Below, in pieces: positions 17,923 to 24,946 of a stretch of 64,000 nucleotides of DNA (its first letter is position 1; every line of letters begins with the position of its first letter). This DNA is from BACL11 sp945865535 (lineage in GTDB: Bacteria; Bacteroidota; Bacteroidia; Flavobacteriales; BACL11), in NCBI GenBank assembly GCA_947502765.1, contig CANNBA010000006.1, positions 1 through 64,000 of the forward strand. The letters run 5' to 3'. The notes under the pieces are model-generated. The model ran no database searches. It was given only the letters and a program-made list of their open reading frames with translations, and was not told the origin of the DNA. Made by a program: the position numbers and the translations under genes.

Positions 17923-20258
17923 TATTTCTTTTTAAATCTAGATTTTTGCTCTGGTTGATTTTCCCATAAAGTAATACACTCCTCTCTTGTTAAATCTTTT
18001 GGATCAGTTCCTTTTGGAATTTTCACATTTATCTTTTTTGCCTTTGCAGGGCTTACCTGAATAAACGGACCATATCTTCCATTAAGCACTTGAATTAAAG
18101 GATTGCCTTCAAAATTAGTAATTAATCTATCATTATCTGCCTGAAATTTAATTTTTATTAACTCTATCGATCTCTCTAGGCTAATTGTTAAAGGATCTTC
18201 TTCATCTGTTTTTTTGATAGATGTAAATTGTCCATCATATCTTAAATACGGTCCAAATCTACCTACTGAAGCTACAATTTCTTTTCCTTCCCACTCGCCA
18301 ACTGTTCTAGGAAGCTTAAATAGATTCATTGCATCTTCCAATGTAATTGTTTGGATTGTTTGTCCTTGAATTAAAGAAGCAAATTGTGGTTTTGGTCCAT
18401 TGTCATCCTCTTGCTTTTCTCCAATTTGAACCATAGGACCAAAAGGACCTATTCGAGCAAAAACTTTATTTCCAGTTGCCGGATCAATACCTAATTCTCT
18501 TTCTCCTGAAGCTTTTCCAACACTACCAATTACATCCTCTACTTTTGTATGAAATCCTGAGTAAAAAGAAGCAATCATTTGATTCCAAACTTTTTTTCCT
18601 TCAGCAATTTCATCAAATTCAGTTTCTACAGATGCCGTAAAACTATAATCCATTATCTCTGAAAAATGAGTTACTAAGAAATCGGTAACTACAACACCAA
18701 CATCTGTTGGAAAAAGTTTTTTATTTTCAGCTCCAGTAATTGAAGTTTTATCTGATTTTGTAAGATTTCCATCTTTTAAAGTTATTAATTGAGAAATACG
18801 CTCCACTCCATCACGATTTTCATTTTCAATATAGCCTCTCTTTTGTATAGTAGTAATTGTAGCAGCATAAGTTGAAGGCCTTCCAATTCCTAATTCCTCC
18901 ATCTTTTTTACTAAACTCGCCTCAGCATATCTTGCTGGCGGACGAGAAAATTGTTCAGAAGCAACAGCTTCAGATAGTTCTAATGCCTCTTCTAACGCAA
19001 GTTTAGGCAGCATTGCCTCTTGCTCCTCATTATAATCATCCTTTCCTTCTAAATACACTTTCATGAAACCTTCAAAAGTAATCACCTCTCCTTTTGCTAT
19101 AAACTGTTCATCTGTATTTGATAAATTGATTTTAACAGTAGTTCTATCAAACTGAGCCTCTGTCATTTGAGACGCAATAGTTCTTTTCCAAATCAAATCA
19201 TACAATCTTTGATGAGAGCTATCGCCATCAACCGTTTTATTATTCATATAAGAAGGTCTGATTGCCTCATGAGCTTCTTGCGCACCCTTCGCTTTATTAG
19301 TATAAACTCTTCTTTGAGAATACTCCTTTCCGTACAGAGATGAAATTGCTTGCTCTGCTGCAGCCAATGCGTCATTAGATAAATTTACGCTATCGGTTCT
19401 CATATAAGTTATTTTACCTGCCTCATATAATTTTTGAGCCACTATCATAGTTTGATTCACAGAAAAACCAAGTTTACGAGATGCTTCTTGCTGCAAAGTA
19501 GAAGTTGTAAATGGAGCAACAGGTGATTTTTTAGCTGGATACTGCTCTAAAGATCCTACTGAAAAAGTAGCATCTTTACACTTTTGCATAAATGCATAAG
19601 CATCTTCATTATTATCAAATTTTTGAGGCAATTCAGCCTTTACCACTTTTCCCTCCAAATTAAGCAAAAATGCCACAACTTTATAAGATGAAACGGAAGT
19701 AAAATGAGTAATTTCATTTTCACGCTCAACAATTAAACGAACAGCAACCGATTGTACACGACCAGCTGAAAGCCCATGCTTTACTTTTCTCCAAAGAACA
19801 GGTGAAAGCTCAAATCCTACCAATCTGTCCAATACACGTCTTGCCTGCTGAGCGTTTACTAAATTAGTATTTAAAACTCTTGGATTTTCCACAGCATGAG
19901 TAATTGCTTTTTTTGTGATTTCATGAAAAACAATTCTTTTAGTAGTACTCGCATCTAATTTTAAAGCTTCTGTCAGATGCCAAGCAATAGCCTCTCCCTC
20001 TCGATCCTCATCAGTTGCGAGCCAAACAGTTTCCGCTTTTTTTGCAATACTTCTTAAATGACTAACAACTTTTGTTTTATCTTCTGATATAACATAATTA
20101 GGGGTAAAACCATTTGCAATATCAATAGCCATTCCTCCTTTTTTAGGCAAGTCTCTAATATGTCCAATACTAGATTCTACAACAAAATCATTGCCTAAAA
20201 ATCCTTGAATAATTTTCTTTTTTGCTGGGGATTCAACAATTACTAAGTTTTTTGCCAT
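17922..20258 (-). CDS. topA: DNA topoisomerase I (type IA)
   Basis: A 778-residue enzyme that relaxes negative supercoils by cutting one strand. The Toprim domain opens with VIVESPAKKKII and contains DEDREGEAIAWHL. SAGRVQSVAVR and the active-site tyrosine in ITYMRTDSVNLS follow. The C-terminal part has no zinc-finger cysteines but carries three repeats of the GxFGPxxQ/R type (ARIGPFGPMVQIG, GRFGPYLRYDG, GRYGPFIQVS), the Topoisomerase C-repeat usual in Bacteroidota. It is divergent from miaB, and the 154-base gap between the two ATGs holds the repeats described there. I see no perfect TAnnTTTG box on its own strand. Confidence 0.97.
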   Translation of the reverse strand: MAKNLVIVESPAKKKIIQGFLGNDFVVESSIGHIRDLPKKGGMAIDIANGFTPNYVISEDKTKVVSHLRSIAKKAETVWLATDEDREGEAIAWHLTEALKLDASTTKRIVFHEITKKAITHAVENPRVLNTNLVNAQQARRVLDRLVGFELSPVLWRKVKHGLSAGRVQSVAVRLIVERENEITHFTSVSSYKVVAFLLNLEGKVVKAELPQKFDNNEDAYAFMQKCKDATFSVGSLEQYPAKKSPVAPFTTSTLQQEASRKLGFSVNQTMIVAQKLYEAGKITYMRTDSVNLSNDALAAAEQAISSLYGKEYSQRRVYTNKAKGAQEAHEAIRPSYMNNKTVDGDSSHQRLYDLIWKRTIASQMTEAQFDRTTVKINLSNTDEQFIAKGEVITFEGFMKVYLEGKDDYNEEQEAMLPKLALEEALELSEAVASEQFSRPPARYAEASLVKKMEELGIGRPSTYAATITTIQKRGYIENENRDGVERISQLITLKDGNLTKSDKTSITGAENKKLFPTDVGVVVTDFLVTHFSEIMDYSFTASVETEFDEIAEGKKVWNQMIASFYSGFHTKVEDVIGSVGKASGERELGIDPATGNKVFARIGPFGPMVQIGEKQEDDNGPKPQFASLIQGQTIQTITLEDAMNLFKLPRTVGEWEGKEIVASVGRFGPYLRYDGQFTSIKKTDEEDPLTISLERSIELIKIKFQADNDRLITNFEGNPLIQVLNGRYGPFIQVSPAKAKKINVKIPKGTDPKDLTREECITLWENQPEQKSRFKKK

Positions 20259-20323
20259 AAGTTTTATTGTTAGAAATTTTTGGCAAATAAAAAACTTTTT
20301 TTAAATAAAGCCACAAAAATTAA

Positions 20324-20382
20324 TGACAGTTTGTATTATATTATTATAATATAAGTAAAATGAAGTACTGTCATATTGTCAG
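20324..20382. promoter_or_regulatory. TGACA/TGTCA half-site cluster between topA and miaB
   Basis: ATGACAGT (20323-20330) is an exact inverted match to ACTGTCAT (20367-20374), 36 bases apart. A second TGTCAG lies at 20377-20382, so TGTCA is also directly repeated with an 8-base step. The cluster lies just upstream of the miaB -7 box. Related GACA/TGTC half-sites lie upstream of groES in the same cluster. This looks like a binding site for a dimeric regulator, perhaps the activator encoded two genes downstream; the protein that binds it is inferred. Confidence 0.5.
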
Positions 20383-20389
20383 TTTTTAT

Positions 20390-20397
20390 TATTTTTG
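20390..20397 (+). promoter_or_regulatory. -7 box for miaB operon
   Basis: TATTTTTG matches TAnnTTTG exactly and ends 15 bases before the miaB ATG. Transcription would start near 20403-20405. No -33 TTG is seen; that region is taken by the TGTCA repeats, so the promoter may need, or be blocked by, a bound regulator. Confidence 0.6.
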
Positions 20398-20412
20398 CAC
20401 TTTAAAAAGGCA

Positions 20413-21858
20413 ATGAGTACAAAAGAATTTTTAGTAAATAAAATTGATGAAAGCAAACAAGGAGAGGTTTTGCAATTATCTAAAAACAAAAAAACAAGCC
20501 GCAAAATGTATATTGAAAGTTACGGTTGTCAAATGAATTTTTCAGATAGCGAAATTGTTGCCTCTATACTTACTGGTGAAGGTTTTTCTACAACAAAAGA
20601 TATTACTATTGCAGATTTAGTATTTGTAAATACTTGCTCAATTAGAGAGAAAGCAGAGCTTACAGTTCGTAAACGATTAGAATTCTATAATTCAATAAAA
20701 AGAGACAAAAATCCAAAAATGTTAGTTGGAGTTTTAGGTTGTATGGCTGAAAGATTAAAAGAGACATTTTTAGAAGAAGAAAAATTAGTCGATATTGTTG
20801 TAGGTCCTGACTCTTATAGAGATTTGCCAAACCTAATAAAAGAAGTAGAAGATGGGAAAAAAGCAGTAAATGTTATCCTCTCACTAGAAGAAACATATGC
20901 CGATATCAACCCCGTAAGATTAGGAGGAAACGGTGTTACTGCATTTGTATCAATCACTAGAGGATGCGATAATATGTGTTCTTTTTGTGTAGTACCTTTT
21001 ACTAGGGGAAGAGAAAGAAGCAGAGATCCTAAAAGTATTCTAAAAGAATGTACGGAATTATTTAATAATGGGTATAGAGAAATTACTTTACTCGGGCAAA
21101 ATGTAGATTCTTATCTTTGGTATGGTGGAGGGGCAAAAAAAGACTTTAAAAAAGCAAATTCTCAAGCACAAAAAAATAGCTTAAAATTTGCTGATTTACT
21201 TGATCAAGTAGCGCAAATAAATCCTTTTTTAAGAATACGGTTTTCTACATCAAATCCTCAAGACATGGGTATGGATGTAATTGATACGATAACTAAACAC
21301 GATAATATTTGCAAATACATTCATCTTCCAGTACAATCTGGAAGTAGCAGAGTGCTAAAGTTAATGAATAGAGGATATACTAAAGAAGAGTACATCAAAC
21401 TAATTGACAATATAAAAGAAAGAATTCCTAATTGCGCTATTTCAATGGATATGATTGTAGGTTTCTGCTCAGAAACAGAAGAAGATCATCAGCAAACATT
21501 AGCGTTGATGGATTATGTAAAATATGATTTCGGATATATGTTTAAATATTCTGAACGGCCAAACACCCCTTCTGCACGAATGGAAGATGATACACCAGAA
21601 GAAATAAAACAAAGACGGCTTGCTGAAATTATTGAAAAGCAACAAGCCCATTCTTTTTTACACATGAAAGAGAAAGTTGGAAAAACTTTAGAAGTACTTA
21701 TTGAAGGTGTTTCTAAAAAATCAAACCAACATTTTTATGGAAGAACAACTTATAATTCAGCTGTAATTTTTGAAAAAGGCAAGCATAAACTCGGTGATTA
21801 TGTAATGGTGAAAATTGAAGATTGCACTTCTGCAACTTTAAAAGGAAAAGTAATTTAA
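20413..21858 (+). CDS. miaB: tRNA-2-methylthio-N6-dimethylallyladenosine synthase
   Basis: A 481-residue radical-SAM methylthiotransferase acting on i6A37 of tRNAs. The N-terminal UPF0004 domain has ESYGCQMNFSDSE, NTCSIREKAE and GCMAERLKE, giving the three cysteines of the auxiliary cluster. The radical-SAM motif is TRGCDNMCSFC. The end carries a TRAM domain (about 410-481, GKTLEVLIEGVSKKS...FYGRTTYNSAVIF). I chose ATG 20413. The frame is open back to a TTG at 20395, but that TTG lies inside the -7 box and would not be transcribed. The next gene starts 2 bases after its stop. Confidence 0.95.
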   Translation: MSTKEFLVNKIDESKQGEVLQLSKNKKTSRKMYIESYGCQMNFSDSEIVASILTGEGFSTTKDITIADLVFVNTCSIREKAELTVRKRLEFYNSIKRDKNPKMLVGVLGCMAERLKETFLEEEKLVDIVVGPDSYRDLPNLIKEVEDGKKAVNVILSLEETYADINPVRLGGNGVTAFVSITRGCDNMCSFCVVPFTRGRERSRDPKSILKECTELFNNGYREITLLGQNVDSYLWYGGGAKKDFKKANSQAQKNSLKFADLLDQVAQINPFLRIRFSTSNPQDMGMDVIDTITKHDNICKYIHLPVQSGSSRVLKLMNRGYTKEEYIKLIDNIKERIPNCAISMDMIVGFCSETEEDHQQTLALMDYVKYDFGYMFKYSERPNTPSARMEDDTPEEIKQRRLAEIIEKQQAHSFLHMKEKVGKTLEVLIEGVSKKSNQHFYGRTTYNSAVIFEKGKHKLGDYVMVKIEDCTSATLKGKVI

Positions 21859-21860
21859 TT

Positions 21861-23036
21861 ATGAATGCAGAGCAGGCAAAACAAAGATTTGGCATTATAG
21901 GAAACAGTCCTAAATTAGAGCGCGCTATTGATGTTTGCTTACAAGTGGCTCCAACTGATATTTCAATTTTAGTTGTTGGAGAAAGTGGTACGGGTAAGGA
22001 AAGTATTCCTAAAATTATCCATCAAAATAGTAAGCGAAAACACAATCCGTACATTGCCGTAAATTGCGGAGCGATACCGGAAGGAACTATAGATTCTGAA
22101 CTTTTTGGGCATGAAAAAGGATCCTTTACTGGCGCACACGAAAGTAGAAAAGGATATTTTGAAGCTGCTGATGGAGGTACTATATTTTTAGATGAAGTTG
22201 GAGAATTACCGATTGCATCACAAGCCAGATTATTAAGGGTTTTAGAAAATGGAGAAATCATAAAAGTAGGATCATCAAAAGCACAAAAAATTGATGTGAG
22301 AATAATTGCGGCAACAAATATAAACTTGCTACAAGCAATAGCAAATGGAAAATTTAGAGAAGACTTGTATTACCGTTTAAATACCATTAGCATTAATTTG
22401 CCAGCACTAAGAGATAGAGGAGATGATATTAACCTTCTTTTTAGAAAATTTGCTGCTGATTTTGCGGATCAATACAACACTCCTCCTATCCGACTAACTG
22501 ATGATGCATTACATGTTCTACAAAACTATAATTGGCCTGGAAATATTAGGCAATTAAGAAATTTTGTAGCCCAATTATCAGTAATTGAAACCGAAAGAAT
22601 GGTAAGTTCTGAGAAACTACAAGCTCAGTTACCAAATATTGCCACTAGTGGCATTGTAAAGTATGAAGACAAAAATAAAGCTGATTTATCAGAAAGAGAA
22701 ATCCTTTACAAAGTGCTTTTTGATATGAAAAGAGACCTTACCGAACTTAAAAAGATTACTTTTGACTTGATCCAAAAAGAAGGAAGTACTGAGATTATGC
22801 AATCCGTAAATCCAACAATTTTTAATAACACTGAAGAGGATGGCATCATGATAAATCAAGCAAAGGAACCCAGAACTATTAATATTGAGGAATCCTTGTC
22901 CTTATTTGAACAAGAAAAAAAATTGATTGAAAAATCATTAGTAAAACACAAAGGAAAAAGAAAAAATGCGGCTGCCGAACTAGGAATATCAGAGAGAACA
23001 CTATATCGTAAATTAAAAGAACTGGGATTAGAATGA
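21861..23036 (+). CDS. Sigma-54-dependent transcriptional activator (AAA+ and Fis-type HTH, no sensor domain)
   Basis: A 391-residue enhancer-binding protein. The AAA+ domain begins almost at once: Walker A GESGTGKE (40-47), the sigma-54-contacting loop GSFTGA (87-92), Walker B in GTIFLDEVGELP, and arginine-finger region REDLYYRLN. The C-terminus has a Fis-type helix-turn-helix (NAAAELGISERTLYRKLKEL). There is no receiver, PAS or GAF domain, so control must come through expression level, partner proteins or the unusual linker (about 285-345). The start is ATG 21861, 2 bases after the miaB stop; a TTG at 21822 would overlap miaB. It overlaps lptE by ATGA. Its likely target in the window is the groES promoter. 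Confidence 0.92.
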   Translation: MNAEQAKQRFGIIGNSPKLERAIDVCLQVAPTDISILVVGESGTGKESIPKIIHQNSKRKHNPYIAVNCGAIPEGTIDSELFGHEKGSFTGAHESRKGYFEAADGGTIFLDEVGELPIASQARLLRVLENGEIIKVGSSKAQKIDVRIIAATNINLLQAIANGKFREDLYYRLNTISINLPALRDRGDDINLLFRKFAADFADQYNTPPIRLTDDALHVLQNYNWPGNIRQLRNFVAQLSVIETERMVSSEKLQAQLPNIATSGIVKYEDKNKADLSEREILYKVLFDMKRDLTELKKITFDLIQKEGSTEIMQSVNPTIFNNTEEDGIMINQAKEPRTINIEESLSLFEQEKKLIEKSLVKHKGKRKNAAAELGISERTLYRKLKELGLE

Positions 23037-23530
23037 AACAAATTTTCAGCATAGTATTAGCAAGTATTTTTATGACTTCTTGCGGAATTTACTCCTTTAC
23101 AGGAGCTTCCATCCCAACTGAAGCTAAAACGGTATCTGTTGCTTATTTTACAACAACTGCAACTAATTCGCCATCCTCATTAAACCAAACAATTACTGAG
23201 GGCTTAAAAGATCTTTTTCTATCTCAAACCAATCTTGACTTAACAGAGTTAGAAGGAGATCTTAGTTTTAGTGGTCAAATAACTAAATATCAGCTAAGTC
23301 CAATGGCAATACAAGCCAATGAAACTGCTGGGCAAAATCGCTTAACAATAGACATAAAAGTAAAATACACCAATAGTTTTGATGACAAACAAAATTTTGA
23401 AAGTACTTTTAGTCGTTATCGTGATTTTAGCAGCTCGCAAAACTTAGCTGATGTAGAAATTGTTTTGATTGAAGAAATCACTAAAGAGCTTTTAGAAGAT
23501 GTGTTTAACAAAGCATTTGTAAACTGGTAA
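23033..23530 (+). CDS. lptE: LPS-assembly lipoprotein LptE
   Basis: A 165-residue outer-membrane lipoprotein that plugs LptD and helps place LPS in the outer leaflet. The signal peptide ends in the lipobox MTSC, followed by GIYSFTGASIP, the characteristic start of mature LptE in Bacteroidota. The body contains FSGQITKYQLSPMA, as in the LptE (PF04390) fold. Its ATG overlaps the TGA of the activator gene by 4 bases, and its stop overlaps the next start by one base, so the cluster is translationally coupled. lptB, another export component, lies at 48192-48917. Confidence 0.88.
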   Translation: MKQIFSIVLASIFMTSCGIYSFTGASIPTEAKTVSVAYFTTTATNSPSSLNQTITEGLKDLFLSQTNLDLTELEGDLSFSGQITKYQLSPMAIQANETAGQNRLTIDIKVKYTNSFDDKQNFESTFSRYRDFSSSQNLADVEIVLIEEITKELLEDVFNKAFVNW

Positions 23531-24201
23531 TGAATACTGAAAAAATCATAGCATTAATTAACGCTCCTCAAAACATTTTAAGTTTAGATGTTACTAATTT
23601 AGACAGCCTGATTTTAAAACATCCTTATTTTCAAAGCGGGCAATTATTACTTGCCAAAGGATTACTGAATACTGATAGTATACGCTACAACCAACAATTA
23701 AAAAAAGCTGCTGCTTATTCCTTAGATAGAAAGAAACTTTTTAGCCTAATTACTTTAAACAAAATCAGCAAAACTGAAGCTATAGTTATTAAAGAGTTAC
23801 AAGCAGAATCAATAGAAGAAAAATTAGAGCTTGGTAAGCCTTTGGCATTTAACGAAAGTGAAAATCACTCATTTTCTGAATGGCTAACATTATTAAATGT
23901 TAAAAAAATTGAAAGAAAAGAAAATCAAAATGAAGTGAGCTTAATAGATAATTTCTTGGAAAAAGAAGTAAAAATAAGCAAGCCTAAAAAAGAAGCTTTT
24001 TTTAACCCAATAGATGTTGCTAAGGAAAGTTTAATTGAAAATGATGATTTAGTTACTCCTACTTTAGCAAAGGTTTATTTGGAGCAAGGGCATTACGAAA
24101 AGGCTATTTCCGCTTATGAAAAATTAATTTTGAAATATCCGGAAAAAAGTACTTTCTTTGCAGCCCAAATAAAATTGATTAGTAAATTAAATAATAAATA
24201 A
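23530..24201 (+). CDS. TPR-containing hypothetical protein
   Basis: A 223-residue protein without a signal peptide or membrane helix. The only recognisable element is a tetratricopeptide unit near the C-terminus (TLAKVYLEQGHYEKAISAYEKLILKYP, about 176-204). The N-terminal half is helical, with a region (about 85-165) rich in Glu and Lys. Its function is unknown. Its position between lptE and secG, overlapping lptE by one base and one base from secG, suggests a link to envelope biogenesis or simply shared expression. Confidence 0.8.
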   Translation: MNTEKIIALINAPQNILSLDVTNLDSLILKHPYFQSGQLLLAKGLLNTDSIRYNQQLKKAAAYSLDRKKLFSLITLNKISKTEAIVIKELQAESIEEKLELGKPLAFNESENHSFSEWLTLLNVKKIERKENQNEVSLIDNFLEKEVKISKPKKEAFFNPIDVAKESLIENDDLVTPTLAKVYLEQGHYEKAISAYEKLILKYPEKSTFFAAQIKLISKLNNK

Positions 24202-24202
24202 A

Positions 24203-24532
24203 ATGTATACTGTTTTTGCAATCTTAATTATCATCACTTCTATACTATTAGTATTGGTTGTTTTAGTTCAAAACCCTAAAGGAGGAGGGTTGTCCTCATC
24301 ATTTGGAGGAGGTGCTGGAAACCAAATTATGGGAGCTAAAAAAACAACTGATTTTTTAGAAAAAGCTACATGGACTCTAGCGATTGCATTAATTGTTTTG
24401 TCATTAGCGTCTAACTTTGCTATTCCAAGACAAAAAACTGACGAGCCGACTGATATGAAAGCGCAAGAACAAATTGATGATGCTGTTATTCCTAACTTGC
24501 CAGCTGCTCCTACTGCTCCCGCTGCTGAATAA
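24203..24532 (+). CDS. secG: Preprotein translocase subunit SecG
   Basis: A 109-residue inner-membrane subunit of the SecYEG channel. It has two transmembrane helices (about 3-22 and 53-71) joined by the glycine-rich loop VLVQNPKGGGLSSSFGGGAGNQIMGAKKTTDFLEKATW, the part most conserved in SecG. The C-terminal tail is Ala/Pro-rich and slightly longer than in proteobacteria. It ends 126 bases before groES; that gap carries the groES control region and no clear terminator with a T-run. Confidence 0.93.
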   Translation: MYTVFAILIIITSILLVLVVLVQNPKGGGLSSSFGGGAGNQIMGAKKTTDFLEKATWTLAIALIVLSLASNFAIPRQKTDEPTDMKAQEQIDDAVIPNLPAAPTAPAAE

Positions 24533-24537
24533 TTTAC

Positions 24538-24572
24538 GACAAATTTGCCTGTCTTATAAATTTGTCTGACAG
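24538..24572. promoter_or_regulatory. GACA/TGTC repeat cluster upstream of groES (putative enhancer)
   Basis: GACAAATTT (24538-24546) and AAATTTGTC (24558-24566) form a perfect 9-base inverted repeat with an 11-base spacer. Inside and beside it lie CTGTC (24549-24553) and the small dyad TGTC-T-GACA (24563-24571). The cluster sits 31 bases before the -24 element, a short distance compared with classical enhancers but workable for an activator binding site. The inverted repeat has no T-run after it, so it is not a good terminator for secG. The binding protein is inferred to be the linked sigma-54 activator. Confidence 0.5.
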
Positions 24573-24602
24573 AATTTCATTTATTAAGGAGTCAAATTAG
24601 TA

Positions 24603-24617
24603 TGGCACAGTTTGTGC
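24603..24617 (+). promoter_or_regulatory. Sigma-54-type -24/-12 promoter of groESL
   Basis: TGGCACAGTTTGTGC has the GG and GC doublets at the exact sigma-54 spacing, and TGGCAC is a perfect -24 element. The -12 element reads GTGC rather than TTGC. Transcription would start near 24629, 30 bases before the groES ATG. No TAnnTTTG box and no CIRCE element (TTAGCACTC...GAGTGCTAA) is present in the gap. Confidence 0.65.
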
Positions 24618-24658
24618 AATAGTATATAATCAGAATTAACAATTTAAATTTAAAAACT

Positions 24659-24940
24659 ATGTCAAAAATTAACATTACCCCTTTAGCTGATAGAGTAATC
24701 ATACAGCAGGCTGAAGCGGAAACAACAACAGCATCAGGAATTATTATCCCAGATACTGCACAGGAAAAACCACAAAAAGGAACTGTTATAGCAGTAGGCA
24801 AAGGAGCAAAAGACAATCCTATGACTGTAAAAGCTGGAGATACTGTACTTTACGGTAAATATGCTGGAACTGAATTAAAACATAACGGATCAGACTATAT
24901 GATTATGAAAGAGTCTGACATTTTAGCAATCATTAAATAA
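24659..24940 (+). CDS. groES: Co-chaperonin GroES
   Basis: A 93-residue lid of the GroEL folding chamber. It shows the family start INITPLADRVIIQQ, the mobile-loop region EAETTTASGIIIPDTAQEKPQKGTVIAVG, and DTVLYGKYAGTELKHNGSDYMIMKESDILAII. Length is normal. It is followed by groEL after 6 bases, forming the usual bicistronic operon. The control region upstream is unusual in having a sigma-54-type promoter instead of a CIRCE/HrcA or housekeeping promoter. Confidence 0.98.
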   Translation: MSKINITPLADRVIIQQAEAETTTASGIIIPDTAQEKPQKGTVIAVGKGAKDNPMTVKAGDTVLYGKYAGTELKHNGSDYMIMKESDILAIIK

Positions 24941-24946
24941 TACTCA

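Noticed and set aside
20395..20412. Upstream TTG start for miaB
   Set aside because: The codon is inside the TATTTTTG -7 box and would precede the transcript start.
24538..24566. Inverted repeat after secG as an intrinsic terminator
   Set aside because: The stem is AT-rich and no T-run follows it; its position before the -24 element suits a protein-binding site better.
24533..24658. CIRCE element or housekeeping promoter before groES
   Set aside because: I looked for TTAGCACTC...GAGTGCTAA and for TAnnTTTG on the plus strand and found neither.
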